Assembly: GCF_029690045.1 (NCBI RefSeq) | Contig: NZ_CP121464.1 | Location: 372,001-436,000, forward strand | Length of the DNA: 64,000 nucleotides | Direction of reading: 5' to 3' | Origin: Janthinobacterium rivuli | Lineage (GTDB): Bacteria; Pseudomonadota; Gammaproteobacteria; Burkholderiales; Burkholderiaceae_D | Shown here: piece after piece, positions 39,634 through 49,004 of the stretch | How the letters are laid out: every line of letters starts with the position of its first letter | Position numbering within the stretch: the first letter of the stretch is position 1 | Position numbers and translations under genes: made by a program | Notes under the pieces: generated by a model | Told to the model about the DNA's origin: nothing | What the model saw: the letters and a program-made list of their open reading frames with translations, nothing else | Databases searched by the model: none

Positions 39634-40287
39634 ATGCAAAAACACACGGTTTTCAATGGCATCCTCGAACGGGGCATGGTCGGTATCGTGCGCGCCGATT
39701 CGCCGGATGCGGCGCTGCAGATCGCCGAGGCGTGCATCGCCGGCGGCATCACGGCGCTGGAAGTGGCGTTCACCACGCCCGATACCCTGGGCGTGCTGCG
39801 CACCCTGCGTGAACGCCATGGCCATGACGTGCTGCTGGGCGCGGGCACCGTGCTCGATACGGAAACGGCGCGCGCCGCCATCCTGGCCGGTGCACAGTTC
39901 ATCATTTCGCCCAGCGTCAACGTGGACACGATCGCGCTGTGCCAGCGCTACCAGGTGCTGTCCATGCCGGGCGCGATGACGCCGACGGAAATCGTCACGG
40001 CCCTGCAGGCGGGCGCCGACATCGTCAAGGTCTTCCCCGCCGAGATGTTCGGCCCCGCCTACATCAAGGCCTTGCGCGCGCCCCTGCCGCAAGCGCCATT
40101 GATGCCGACGGGCGGCGTGACGGTGGAGAACTTGCATGCATGGTTTGCCAGCGGCGCCGTGGCCGTGGGCATCGGCAGCAGCCTCAGTGGCCCGGGCGCC
40201 ACGGGCGATTACGCGGCCGTGACGGCGCGCGCGCAGGCTTTCGTGGCGAAGATGGCGGCCGTGCGGACTTCTAGGTCTTCTGGATAG
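39634..40287 (+). CDS. dgoA: 2-keto-3-deoxy-6-phospho-galactonate/gluconate aldolase
   Basis: The 217-residue class I aldolase has LGAGTVLDTE, VKVFPAE (Schiff-base lysine) and MPTGGVTVEN motifs. It cleaves KDPGal or KDPG to pyruvate and glyceraldehyde-3-phosphate. Presence of dgoK upstream favours the galactonate form. AGGAG precedes the ATG. The eda family is the alternative name. Confidence 0.88.
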   Translation: MQKHTVFNGILERGMVGIVRADSPDAALQIAEACIAGGITALEVAFTTPDTLGVLRTLRERHGHDVLLGAGTVLDTETARAAILAGAQFIISPSVNVDTIALCQRYQVLSMPGAMTPTEIVTALQAGADIVKVFPAEMFGPAYIKALRAPLPQAPLMPTGGVTVENLHAWFASGAVAVGIGSSLSGPGATGDYAAVTARAQAFVAKMAAVRTSRSSG

Positions 40288-40353
40288 CTCCCTGCCCTGG
40301 ATAATTCTGCTACGCTAGGCGGGCAATGTCGCACGCTTAACTACGACCAGAAT

Positions 40354-40776
40354 ATGCCCAACATCGCCCGCATCCTGCAAGACAGCCGCATCATCGCCAT
40401 TGTCGGCATGTCCGACAAGCCCGAACGCGCCAGCCATGAAGTGGCCGACTACCTGCTGCGGCATGGCTACCGCGTCTTGCCCGTCAATCCGGCCCTGGCC
40501 GGGCGCGAGGTGCTGGGGCAGCGTGCCTACGCCACCTTGACGCAGGCCGCCGCTGCCGTGGCACCGGCGCGCATCGACATCGTCGATTGCTTCCGCAAGT
40601 CCGAAGATATCCTGCCCATCGCCGGGGAAGCCATCGCCGTCAAGGCCGGCTGCCTGTGGCTGCAGCTCGACATCGTCAACGAGCCGGCGGCGCAGCTGGC
40701 GCGGGCGGCGGGCCTCGACGTGGTGATGGATCACTGCACAAAAATCGAGCACCGCAAGCTGGCGGTGGCGGCATGA
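40354..40776 (+). CDS. CoA-binding domain protein (YccU-like)
   Basis: The 140-residue Rossmann protein matches the YccU/succinyl-CoA-synthetase-like CoA-binding family, with IAIVGMSDKPERASHEVADYL and VDCFRKSEDI segments. Proteins of this family are usually annotated only as CoA-binding. It is coupled to PPK2 by a 4-bp overlap. Confidence 0.88.
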   Translation: MPNIARILQDSRIIAIVGMSDKPERASHEVADYLLRHGYRVLPVNPALAGREVLGQRAYATLTQAAAAVAPARIDIVDCFRKSEDILPIAGEAIAVKAGCLWLQLDIVNEPAAQLARAAGLDVVMDHCTKIEHRKLAVAA

Positions 40777-41615
40777 AGGCGCGCACGCAATTTCGCGCCG
40801 GCAAGGGTTTTGACCTGAGCGAGGATTTCGCCGGCAAGCGCCTGCTGGGCGCCGCCACCAAGGCGGCCAACAAGAAGCTGACGCCGGCCCAGTGCAAGGC
40901 CATCGATCGCGAGGAAACCGTGGCCCTGACGGCGCAGATCGCCGAGTGCCAGAGCATGCTGTATGCGCAGCACAAAAAGAAGCTGTTGCTGGTCTTGCAG
41001 GGCATGGATACGTCGGGCAAGGATGGCACGGTCAAGGCGATCTTCAGCAACATCAACCCGATGGGCATCCGCGCCGTGGCGTTCAAGGGACCCACCGATA
41101 TCGAACTGGCGCACGACTACCTGTGGCGCGTGCACCAGCACGTGCCCGTCAAGGGCGAGATCGCCATCTTCAACCGCAGCCATTACGAGGATGTGCTGAT
41201 CACGCGCGTGCAGGACATGATCGACAAGGCCGAATGCCAGCGCCGCTACGCGCAGATCCGCGATTTCGAGCGCATGCTGAGCGAGACGGGTACCGTCATC
41301 CTGAAAATCTTCCTGCACATCTCGAAGGACGAGCAACGGGGACGGCTGCAGGAGCGGCTCGATGATCCCGACCGCCAGTGGAAGTTCGATCCCAATGATA
41401 TCGCCCAGCGCAAGAAGTGGGATGGCTATCAGCGCGCCTATGAAACGGCGATCCGCGAGACCGATGCCGACCACGCGCCATGGTACGTGGTGCCATCGAA
41501 CTCCAAGACGCAGCGCAACCTGGTGGTCGCGTCCCTGCTGCTGGAAACCCTGCAGGGCATGAAGCTGGAATACCCGGCGCCGGACCCGAAACTGTCGTCT
41601 TTCAAGGTCGAGTAG
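40773..41615 (+). CDS. ppk2: Polyphosphate kinase 2 family protein
   Basis: The 280-residue protein has the PPK2 P-loop GMDTSGKDG at 77-85 and the lid/Walker B region FNRSHYEDVL, followed by WKFDPND. PPK2 enzymes move phosphate between polyphosphate and nucleotides. The single-domain length is typical of nucleoside mono- or diphosphate class enzymes; the exact class cannot be told. The real start is inside the CoA-binding gene stop, not the longer frame. Confidence 0.9.
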   Translation: MKARTQFRAGKGFDLSEDFAGKRLLGAATKAANKKLTPAQCKAIDREETVALTAQIAECQSMLYAQHKKKLLLVLQGMDTSGKDGTVKAIFSNINPMGIRAVAFKGPTDIELAHDYLWRVHQHVPVKGEIAIFNRSHYEDVLITRVQDMIDKAECQRRYAQIRDFERMLSETGTVILKIFLHISKDEQRGRLQERLDDPDRQWKFDPNDIAQRKKWDGYQRAYETAIRETDADHAPWYVVPSNSKTQRNLVVASLLLETLQGMKLEYPAPDPKLSSFKVE

Positions 41616-41707
41616 AGGTCAGGCCAGTTCAGCGCCGCGCCTGCGGAATCGGCCGCGCTGTGGCATAGTATCCCTCGTCGATAATTCAAACCAGACCGGA
41701 GATCCAT

Positions 41708-43162
41708 ATGCTGCAGTTGAAAGATCCTACCTTGTTGCGTCACCAGGCTTACGTGAATGGAGCCTGGATGGACGCCGATGGTGGCCAGACGATTAATGTG
41801 AGCAATCCCGCCACGGGCGAGCATATCGGCACGGTGCCGCTGATGGGCGCCGCCGAGACGCGCCGCGCCATCGAAGCGGCCAATGCCGCCTGGCCGGCCT
41901 GGCGAAAGAAGACGGCCAAGGAGCGCGCGGCCGTGCTGCGCCGCTGGCATGACCTGATCCTGGAAAACGCCGACGACCTGGCGCTGATCATGACCACCGA
42001 GCAAGGCAAGCCGCTGCCGGAAGCGAAGGGCGAAGTGCAGTTCGGCGCCTCGTTCATCGAGTGGTTTGCGGAAGAAGGCAAGCGCGTCGCGGGCGAGACC
42101 CTGCAGTCGCCTTGGCCTGACCGCCGCCTGGTCGTCACCAAGGAGCCGATCGGCGTGTGCGCCGCCATCACGCCATGGAACTTCCCGGCCGCCATGATCA
42201 CGCGCAAAGTCGGCCCGGCCCTGGCTGCCGGCTGCCCGATGGTCCTGAAGCCGGCGGAAGCAACGCCGTTTTCCGCGCTGGCGCTGGCCGTGCTGGCCGA
42301 GCGCGCGGGCGTGCCTGCCGGCGTGTTCAGCATCGTTACGGGCGCGCCGAAAGACATCGGCGGCGAAATGACGTCGAACCCCATCGTGCGCAAGCTGACG
42401 TTTACGGGCTCGACCCAGGTGGGCCGCTTGCTGGCGGAACAGTGCGCGCCGACGATCAAGAAACTGTCGCTGGAACTGGGCGGCAATGCGCCGTTCATCG
42501 TCTTTGACGACGCCGACCTGGACGCGGCAGTGGAAGGCGCCATCGCCTCGAAATACCGTAACGCGGGCCAGACGTGCGTGTGCGCCAACCGTCTGTACGT
42601 GCAGGACAGCGTGTATGACGCGTTTGCCGACAAGCTGGTGGCCGCCGTGGCCAAGCTGAAAGTGGGCAATGGCATCGAAGCGGGCGTCACGCAAGGCCCG
42701 CTGATCGACGCCAAGGCCGTCGCCAAGGTGGAAGAACACGTGGCCGACGCGCTGGGCAAGGGCGGGCGCCTGCTGGCCGGCGGCAAGCGCCATGCGCTGG
42801 GCAATGGCTTCTTCGAGCCGACCATCATCGCCGACGTGACGAACGACATGCGCGTGGCCACCGAGGAAACCTTCGGGCCGCTGGCGCCGCTGTTCCGCTT
42901 CAAGACGGACGATGAAGTGATCGCCCTGGCCAACAACACGGAATTCGGCCTGGCCGCCTACTTCTATTCGCGCGACATCGGCCGCATCTGGCGCGTGGCC
43001 GAAGGCCTGGAAACGGGCATGGTCGGCGTCAACACGGGCCTGATCTCGAACGAGATCGCCCCCTTCGGCGGCGTCAAGCAATCGGGCCTGGGCCGTGAAG
43101 GGTCGACCTACGGTATCGAAGATTACCTGGTCATCAAATACATCTGCATGGGCGGTATCTAG
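41708..43162 (+). CDS. gabD: NAD(P)-dependent succinate-semialdehyde dehydrogenase, possibly 2-oxoglutarate semialdehyde dehydrogenase
   Basis: The 484-residue aldehyde dehydrogenase has the catalytic Glu E256 (LELGG) and Cys C290 in GQTCVCANR; the nearby C292 could form a redox disulfide as in some SSADHs. The sequence is GabD-like. Because it follows a pentose-oxidation island, it may oxidise 2-oxoglutarate semialdehyde to 2-oxoglutarate, completing the Weimberg route; substrate is inference. It stands alone after PPK2 by 92 bp. Confidence 0.88.
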   Translation: MLQLKDPTLLRHQAYVNGAWMDADGGQTINVSNPATGEHIGTVPLMGAAETRRAIEAANAAWPAWRKKTAKERAAVLRRWHDLILENADDLALIMTTEQGKPLPEAKGEVQFGASFIEWFAEEGKRVAGETLQSPWPDRRLVVTKEPIGVCAAITPWNFPAAMITRKVGPALAAGCPMVLKPAEATPFSALALAVLAERAGVPAGVFSIVTGAPKDIGGEMTSNPIVRKLTFTGSTQVGRLLAEQCAPTIKKLSLELGGNAPFIVFDDADLDAAVEGAIASKYRNAGQTCVCANRLYVQDSVYDAFADKLVAAVAKLKVGNGIEAGVTQGPLIDAKAVAKVEEHVADALGKGGRLLAGGKRHALGNGFFEPTIIADVTNDMRVATEETFGPLAPLFRFKTDDEVIALANNTEFGLAAYFYSRDIGRIWRVAEGLETGMVGVNTGLISNEIAPFGGVKQSGLGREGSTYGIEDYLVIKYICMGGI

Positions 43163-43173
43163 GATTCTTGATT

Positions 43174-43287
43174 AAATCTACTGCGCGGCGCGCTTTCCGG
43201 CCTGCGATGCTCGCTGTACTAAAGTACAGCTGCGCTTCTTAGCCAGAAATCGTTGCCGCTCGCTACGATTTTCTCAAGCATCCGTTA
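43174..43287. repeat. Dispersed intergenic repeat A, copy 2
   Basis: This copy resembles 38594-38700 in order and spacing. Its core CTGTACT-AA-AGTACAG (43214-43229) carries two paired changes from copy 1, so base pairing is kept while sequence differs. It lies between gabD and the convergent PHB depolymerase gene. Confidence 0.78.
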
Positions 43288-43293
43288 CGTCTG

Positions 43294-44442
43294 TTATCGA
43301 CGGCTGTTGCGAGCCGATCCTAACCTGTCCAGCATGCCCTTGACCGCTTCCATCTGCGTGCCGCTCTTGCGGTAGAAATCCGGGTCGATCGGATTGATGC
43401 TGGTGTAGCCCCAGAAATCCCAGCAGCCTTTCGGGTTGTACGGATAGACGGGGCTCGGTTCGGCTTGCGGGTACAGCACGATGATCTTGTTGGCGTCCGC
43501 CACCTGGTTGTAGCCGGTGCTCGTATAGAAACGGTCGCCGATCGCCTGCGTCGTTTGCAGGCAGCCGTGGAACACCACGTGCACGCGGCAGCTCTCGCTG
43601 TCGCAGGCTTTCGGGATGTAGGCGTAGCCCGTATTGTTCATGCTCGAGTACGCGTTCTGGATGAAGCTGCGCTGGTTGAAGGCGATCAGCTTGCCCGTCA
43701 GGGTGGTCGCCGACGGTTGCAGGTCCGGGTACAGGTGCTGCAGGATGTCGCGCGCCTGCGTGTAGTCGCAATCGTTGATGAAGGGCGATTCCGTCACGGC
43801 GCAAGGCTTGTCGGTGTTGCTGTCGGTCAGAATGGCGTGGCCCGCGCCTAGCGTGTCGACGAAGCGGATTTGCGCCGCCGGCGTGCCCGCCAGTTGATAG
43901 AATTTCCCTACCTGTTCCACCACCGGCCGTGTCACGGTCTGGTCTTTCGTTCCGCTGAACAGATACACGCGCTGGCGTTTCAGGTTGGCCGTGTCGTCGA
44001 TGAGACGGGCGCGCGCAAAATCGTTCGCCGCGCGCAGCAATTCGCTGGCGACGGGCGGTGCCACCTGCGCGCTGCCGGGATTCATGCAGGTGGTCAGGGC
44101 ATTCGTCAGGTAGGGGATGTAGGGGAAGCGGCCCGGCTGGCCCGAACAGAAATACGGACCGCCCGCGATGATGCCGGCGCCGGCCACCGTGGCCGAGTAG
44201 GCGACGGCAAACTGCGCCGCCATGAAGCCGCCCGAGGACAGGCCGGACACCGTGGTCTGGCTCAGGTCAGCCTGGTAGCCGGGCAGGGCGGGGGCGTCCT
44301 TGGTCGCGGCGGGCTTGACGGCTTTGACTGCTTTGACTGCCGTGGCGGCGTGTGCGCTTGCTGGCGCCAGGATGAGCAGGCTGGCGGCCAGCACGGCGGT
44401 GGTTGGTGTGGTCAGGTGCGCGGTCAGGTGCGGGAAGGGCAT
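43294..44442 (-). CDS. Secreted PHB-depolymerase-family esterase
   Basis: The 382-residue protein has a Sec signal peptide (cut near SAHA-A, about residue 32) and an alpha/beta hydrolase with lipase box GLSSG (Ser69), HGCLQTTQ and GCWDFWGY segments typical of poly(3-hydroxybutyrate) depolymerases. It may attack extracellular PHB granules or short esters. The ATG at 44442 has GGAG; the frame extends to 44520 without a better start. A Lys/Val/Ala repeat (KAVKAVKAVK-like, about 37-45) follows the signal. Confidence 0.85.
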   Translation of the reverse strand: MPFPHLTAHLTTPTTAVLAASLLILAPASAHAATAVKAVKAVKPAATKDAPALPGYQADLSQTTVSGLSSGGFMAAQFAVAYSATVAGAGIIAGGPYFCSGQPGRFPYIPYLTNALTTCMNPGSAQVAPPVASELLRAANDFARARLIDDTANLKRQRVYLFSGTKDQTVTRPVVEQVGKFYQLAGTPAAQIRFVDTLGAGHAILTDSNTDKPCAVTESPFINDCDYTQARDILQHLYPDLQPSATTLTGKLIAFNQRSFIQNAYSSMNNTGYAYIPKACDSESCRVHVVFHGCLQTTQAIGDRFYTSTGYNQVADANKIIVLYPQAEPSPVYPYNPKGCWDFWGYTSINPIDPDFYRKSGTQMEAVKGMLDRLGSARNSRR

Positions 44443-44623
44443 GGCGGCTCCAGAAGGCAAGGAAAGGGACAGGAAGGCCGAGCATAGGTAAAAAAACTGT
44501 GCGCTGGGCAAGTACTGCACCGTCGTTGATGTCGCTCAAGCAATTGTCGTTGTTGTGCGTCTTGTACGCACGCGCGGCGTTTGACATAGAATGGTTTTTT
44601 TCCGTTCAACCATGGTGCCCTTC

Positions 44624-45217
44624 ATGTCCAAGACCCTTGCCCAGCTGTTTGCACTGACCACCCTTGCCGCCGGCGCCAGCCTGGCCATGCCGGCCCATGC
44701 CGCCGACACCGCGCCAGCTGCCGCCGCGCCAGCGGCCTGCCCCGCCATCCTCAAGCAGACCTTCAACCGCCTGCAGGACGAGGCGCCGCAAAACCTGTGC
44801 CAGTACGCGGGCAAGGTCGTGCTGGTGGTCAATACGGCCAGTTATTGTGGTTTTACCAATCAATACGAAGGGCTCGAGGCGCTGTACGCCAAGTACGGCA
44901 GCAAGGGCCTGGTGGTGCTGGGCTTCCCGTCGAACGATTTTGGCAAGCAGGAACCGGGCAACAGCAAGGAAATCGCCGATTTCTGCTACAACACCTATGG
45001 CGTGAAGTTCCCCATGTTTTCGAAGTCCGTCGTCTCCGGCCCCGCGCCGAACCCGCTGTACGTGGACCTGATCAAGCAGACGGGCAAGACCCCGGCCTGG
45101 AATTTCCACAAATACCTGATCGACCGCCACGGTAAAGTGGTGGAAAGCTTCCCCAGCAAGGTGACGCCGGACGACAAGAAACTCGTTGGCGCGGTGGAAA
45201 AAGCGCTGGCGCTGTAA
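44624..45217 (+). CDS. Periplasmic glutathione-peroxidase-like protein
   Basis: The 197-residue protein has a signal peptide (cut near AHA-AD, about 26) and the GPx core: NTASYCGF with peroxidatic C75, GFPSNDFG with Gln, and WNFHKYLIDRHG. It lacks selenocysteine. Export suggests defence against periplasmic peroxides, probably with thioredoxin-like donors. Starts at 44591, 44612 and 44624 are possible; none has a good ribosome site. Confidence 0.85.
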   Translation: MSKTLAQLFALTTLAAGASLAMPAHAADTAPAAAAPAACPAILKQTFNRLQDEAPQNLCQYAGKVVLVVNTASYCGFTNQYEGLEALYAKYGSKGLVVLGFPSNDFGKQEPGNSKEIADFCYNTYGVKFPMFSKSVVSGPAPNPLYVDLIKQTGKTPAWNFHKYLIDRHGKVVESFPSKVTPDDKKLVGAVEKALAL

Positions 45218-45230
45218 GTTGCCGACCTAC

Positions 45231-45258
45231 AAGCAGGCTTGATCGCCTGCTTTTTTTT
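45231..45258 (+). terminator. Rho-independent terminator after the glutathione peroxidase
   Basis: AAGCAGGC-(TTGATC)-GCCTGCTT runs into a T-tract. It lies 13 bp after the stop. Confidence 0.92.
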
Positions 45259-45332
45259 AATGCCGCGCTTGTCGTCTTGCCATCATTGTCCTAAGCTGGT
45301 TGTTCACGTTTGTCACAACAAAGGAGAACATC

Positions 45333-45695
45333 ATGGCGTATGTCGATGGATTTGTGGTGCCCGTACCGAAAGCCAAGCTCGATGCCTATCTGGCCATGTC
45401 GCGCAGTTGCGGCGCCGTCTGGCGAGAGTACGGCGCGCTGGAATTTCGCGAATGCGTGGGCGACGATGTCAAGCCGGGCAAGCTGACGTCGTTCCCGCAG
45501 GCGGTGGACTTGCAGGATGGCGAAGTAGTGGTGTTTTCCTGGATCGTGTATGCGTCGCGCGCCAAGCGCGATGAAATCAACGACAAGGTCATGAAAGACC
45601 CGCGCCTGGCCGAGATGATGGACCCGGCCAAGCTGCCGTTCGATGGCAAGCGCATGATTTACGGTGGTTACGAGATGCAGGTGGATATCAAATAA
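45333..45695 (+). CDS. DUF1428 protein (YbaA-like)
   Basis: The 120-residue protein has the DUF1428 dimeric ferredoxin-like fold with MAYVDGFVVPVPK at the start and DPAKLPFDGKRMIYGGYE at the end. No catalytic role is established. AAGGAG precedes the ATG at 45333. Its last 8 bp overlap the end of the convergent pabB-pabC gene. Confidence 0.88.
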   Translation: MAYVDGFVVPVPKAKLDAYLAMSRSCGAVWREYGALEFRECVGDDVKPGKLTSFPQAVDLQDGEVVVFSWIVYASRAKRDEINDKVMKDPRLAEMMDPAKLPFDGKRMIYGGYEMQVDIK

Positions 45696-47526
45696 CCAGC
45701 TTTGCGGGCATCGCCCCGCGCAGCGCATTGCACACAACAATGGCTTCGGCCCGTGCCAGCATGGCGCGCGTGATGATGGTTTCCTGCGCATTCCAGGCGG
45801 GGTCGGCCAGCATGGCCGCGCGCTGCACGCCGGGCAGCAGGCCGCAGGACAGGGGCGGCGTGTGCCAGCGGCCGTCCAGTTGCACGAAGACATTGCTGCG
45901 CCCGCCCTCGGTCAGCTCGCCCCGTTCGTTAAAAAACAGCATGTCGAAGCCGCCTTGCGCCTCGGCCGCGCGCCAGGCCGCATCGTAGCGCGCACGCACG
46001 CTGCTCTTGTGGCGCAGGAAGAGGTCGCCGGCAGTCGTTGTGTCGGGTGCCAGCATGACGTTGACCGTGTCCGGCAAGGCGCTGAGGGTGCCGCTTTGCG
46101 TCGTCAACCGGCCATCCTGGCGCAGCGCCAGGCGCAGGCGAAAAGGGACATCGTCGGTCCGTGCCGCGCAGGCCGTCTGCAGCGCCGCGCGGGCAGCATC
46201 GGCATCCCAGGCAAAATTAAAATAGGCGCAGGAGGCGGCCAGGCGCGCCAGGTGGCGTTCCTGCTGGCGGCAACCGTCGGCACGGCTGGCGTGCAGGGTC
46301 TCGAACAGTTCGAAGTCGTTCGTGAGGCCCGTGAGGAAGCGGGCCTTGAGCTGGCATTCCGCAAATTCCTCGTGCGGGTCGCTGTCGAGGACGATGCCGG
46401 CGCCCACGCCCATCTCGCCGCGCCGGATGCCGTCAGTGCTAGCTGGCTGCAAGGCCAGGGTACGGATCGGCACGGACAGGCAGAAGTCGCCCACGGCGTG
46501 GGCGGCGCCGGCGGCTGGCGGATCGAACCAGCCGATGGCGCCCGTGTAGATGCCGCGTGGCGCCGGTTCCAGTTCGGCGATGATTTCCATGGTGCGGCGT
46601 TTCGGCGCACCCGTGATCGAGCCGCATGGATACAGGGCCTGGAAGATATCGGCCAGGCTGGCGTCGGCGCGCAGGCGCGCCTGCACGGTGGAGGTCATTT
46701 GCAGCACGCTGCTGTAGCGCGTCACCTCGAACAGGGCCGGCACCTTGACGGAACCCGTGACGGCGATGCGGCCGATGTCGTTGCGCAGCAGGTCGACGAT
46801 CATCAGGTTTTCCGCGCGGTTCTTCGGATCATGGGCCAGGGCGCTGGCGCGGCGCGCGTTTTCTGCCACCTGTTCGGCTGGGGCGGCCGGCGCCGTGCCT
46901 TTCATGGGGCGCGCCATCAACTCGCCCTGCGCATGGCGCACGAACAGCTCCGGCGACAGCGACAGCAGGGCGCCGCCATCGGGCAGCATCACCAGCGCGC
47001 CGTAGGGCACGGGCTGGCGCGCACGCAGCCGCGCATACAGGGCCAGGGGCGAGCCGAAGGCGTCGAAGCGCAAGCGATACGTGTAGTTGACCTGATAGGT
47101 GTCGCCGGCCACGATGTAGTCGTGGATGCGGTGCAGTGCCTGCGTGAATTCGGCCTGATCCACGTTCGCGCGGATATCGGCCACGCCGGCTGGCGCGGCG
47201 TCCGCGCTGACGCGAGAGTCCAGCCACTGCGCCACCTCGTCCTGCGACAGCTGCGTGCAATGGTCAAAGACGAGCACTTGCGCCAGCGGCGGCGCGTTGA
47301 TGCCTGCCGTGCGCGGCGGCATGGCCAGCAAATGCGCGCCCAGCTCGTAGCTGCACACGCTGACGGCGTACTGGCCGCGTTGTAAAGCCTCTTGCAGCCC
47401 TGCGAGCAGGTCCGGCCACCGTTGCCCCTCGGTGCACTGCAAGACTGCCGCCAGGCCCGTGTACAGGCGCGAACCGGCGCCCGGGGTGCTGGCGTCGTCG
47501 AGCAGTGCGAAACAGTCGGTGTGCAT
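45688..47526 (-). CDS. pabB: Aminodeoxychorismate synthase component I fused to 4-amino-4-deoxychorismate lyase
   Basis: The 612-residue protein joins a PabB chorismate-amination domain (about 1-365, with SITGAPKRRTMEII and the conserved IVDLLRNDIGRIA) to a PLP-dependent PabC lyase domain (about 385-612, starting near FETLHASRADG). Together they make 4-aminobenzoate from chorismate for folate. Such fusions are common in betaproteobacteria. The 3' end overlaps DUF1428; slmA is 20 bp upstream. Confidence 0.92.
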   Translation of the reverse strand: MHTDCFALLDDASTPGAGSRLYTGLAAVLQCTEGQRWPDLLAGLQEALQRGQYAVSVCSYELGAHLLAMPPRTAGINAPPLAQVLVFDHCTQLSQDEVAQWLDSRVSADAAPAGVADIRANVDQAEFTQALHRIHDYIVAGDTYQVNYTYRLRFDAFGSPLALYARLRARQPVPYGALVMLPDGGALLSLSPELFVRHAQGELMARPMKGTAPAAPAEQVAENARRASALAHDPKNRAENLMIVDLLRNDIGRIAVTGSVKVPALFEVTRYSSVLQMTSTVQARLRADASLADIFQALYPCGSITGAPKRRTMEIIAELEPAPRGIYTGAIGWFDPPAAGAAHAVGDFCLSVPIRTLALQPASTDGIRRGEMGVGAGIVLDSDPHEEFAECQLKARFLTGLTNDFELFETLHASRADGCRQQERHLARLAASCAYFNFAWDADAARAALQTACAARTDDVPFRLRLALRQDGRLTTQSGTLSALPDTVNVMLAPDTTTAGDLFLRHKSSVRARYDAAWRAAEAQGGFDMLFFNERGELTEGGRSNVFVQLDGRWHTPPLSCGLLPGVQRAAMLADPAWNAQETIITRAMLARAEAIVVCNALRGAMPAKLVI

Positions 47527-47546
47527 GGGACAGCCGCGGCGGTGAC

Positions 47547-48122
47547 TTACCCCAGCAGCATGGCGATTTGCAGCGCCGCTTCCTGGGAGGGATTGATCTT
47601 GAAGCCGCTCTTGGCGTAGCGGTGCCAGCGTCCGATGACGAAGCCGACGATCAGGGTGGCGCGTGCCGCCACTTCGCTTTCCTTGCCATGGCCTTCGGCG
47701 GCGGCCACGCGCAAGGCCTGCTTGAGCGCCAGTTCCACGCGGTCGTAGAACTGGTTCATGCGCACTTGCAGGCGCTCGTCTTCATTGACCAGCGCATCGC
47801 CGATCAATACGCGCGTCATGCCCGGATTGCTGATGGCGAAATTGAGCAGCATGCCGATGATGTCGCGCGTCTGCGTCATGCCGTCGCTGTGTTTTTCCGC
47901 GATCTGGTTGATCAGGCCGAAGACGCTCGACTCGATGAATTCGATCAGCCCTTCGAACATTTGCGCCTTGCTGGCGAAATGGCGGTACAGGGCCGCTTCC
48001 GACACGGTCAGTCTGGCCGCCAGTGCGGCGGTGGTGATCTTTTCGCCTTTCGGCTGCTCCAGCATTGCGGCGAGGGCCTGAAGAATTTGTAGCCTGCGTT
48101 GGCCCGGCGGTGTGCTTGCCAT
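47547..48122 (-). CDS. slmA: Nucleoid occlusion factor SlmA (TetR family)
   Basis: The 191-residue protein has the SlmA start MASTPPGQRR and a TetR helix-turn-helix (about 25-60, with LTVSEAALYRHFASKAQMFEGL). SlmA binds specific chromosomal sites and blocks FtsZ assembly over the nucleoid. I use the ATG at 48122; the frame extends upstream to 48203. The gene lies near pabBC and the HAD gene on the same strand. Confidence 0.9.
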   Translation of the reverse strand: MASTPPGQRRLQILQALAAMLEQPKGEKITTAALAARLTVSEAALYRHFASKAQMFEGLIEFIESSVFGLINQIAEKHSDGMTQTRDIIGMLLNFAISNPGMTRVLIGDALVNEDERLQVRMNQFYDRVELALKQALRVAAAEGHGKESEVAARATLIVGFVIGRWHRYAKSGFKINPSQEAALQIAMLLG

Positions 48123-48224
48123 ATTTTCTCTTGTCGTTAAAAAAAATGCTGCCTTGATGGGGATATCCGTCACCGCCGCTAGCGGTGCGGCTTCCGGCGT
48201 CAACCGTAAGCCCAGGAGTCCCCT

Positions 48225-49004
48225 TCAACGCAGACGGTGAAGGCGGCGTGCCAAATGCCGGACAGATTTTACTTTGACATCGACGTAAGCGGGGCGATTT
48301 AACGCCTTGGGCAGCTTCGCCACGCCGATCGGATCGGCCATTTTCAGGTATTGCGTGACCCAGGCCGTGCGCAGGCCCAGTTTTTTCGCACCCTTCAGGT
48401 TGGCCAGGGTGTCTTCCACCAGGATGCAGCGGCCGGGGCGGATGTGGTGCTTGCGCATCAGTTTGCGCAGCATCAGGGTCGATGGCTTGGGCCGCAGCTG
48501 GCGGTGCACATGCATCGCTTCGATGGCGACGTGGTGTGAAAAATGCTGGCGCAAGCCCAGGTGGCGCATCACGTCGCTCGAATAGCGCAGCGGCGCGTTG
48601 GTGAGTAAAATTTTACGGCCAGGCAGGCGTTTGAGTAAAGCCCCCAGCCCCCGCTCGGCGCGTATCATCGCGCGCAAATCGTCGAACGCATGCGTCTCGT
48701 GCAAAAAATGCGCGGCCTGCACCTGGTGATGCTTGACCATGCCCAGCAAGGTGGCGCCATAGCGGCGCCAGTAGGCCGCGCGCGCCGCATTGACGATGGC
48801 GTCATCGGCCGGCGTGACGCCATCGCCCAGCACGCGGGCAATATACGTGTTCATATTGGCCGTGATGGTGGGGAAGATGGCGTGCGAGGCATTGTGCAGC
48901 GTGTTGTCGAGGTCAAACAGCCAGACCGGCGACGAGCGGTTAAGATGGGGCACAGGCACAGGAGTCTTTAGGCAAGAGGATAAGCAGGATGAAAAATTCA
49001 ACAA
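48225..49004 (-). CDS. HAD-superfamily pyrimidine 5'-nucleotidase
   Basis: The protein (up to 259 residues) has the HAD nucleophile motif FDLDNT with D31 and D33, LLTNAP and a later CILVEDTLANLKGA motif, the pattern of pyrimidine 5'-nucleotidases of the SDT1 type. The N-terminal 15-25 residues are unlike the family, so a GTG at 48959 may be the true start. That would also remove a 16-bp overlap with the divergent TraB gene. Confidence 0.85.
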   Translation of the reverse strand: MLNFSSCLSSCLKTPVPVPHLNRSSPVWLFDLDNTLHNASHAIFPTITANMNTYIARVLGDGVTPADDAIVNAARAAYWRRYGATLLGMVKHHQVQAAHFLHETHAFDDLRAMIRAERGLGALLKRLPGRKILLTNAPLRYSSDVMRHLGLRQHFSHHVAIEAMHVHRQLRPKPSTLMLRKLMRKHHIRPGRCILVEDTLANLKGAKKLGLRTAWVTQYLKMADPIGVAKLPKALNRPAYVDVKVKSVRHLARRLHRLR

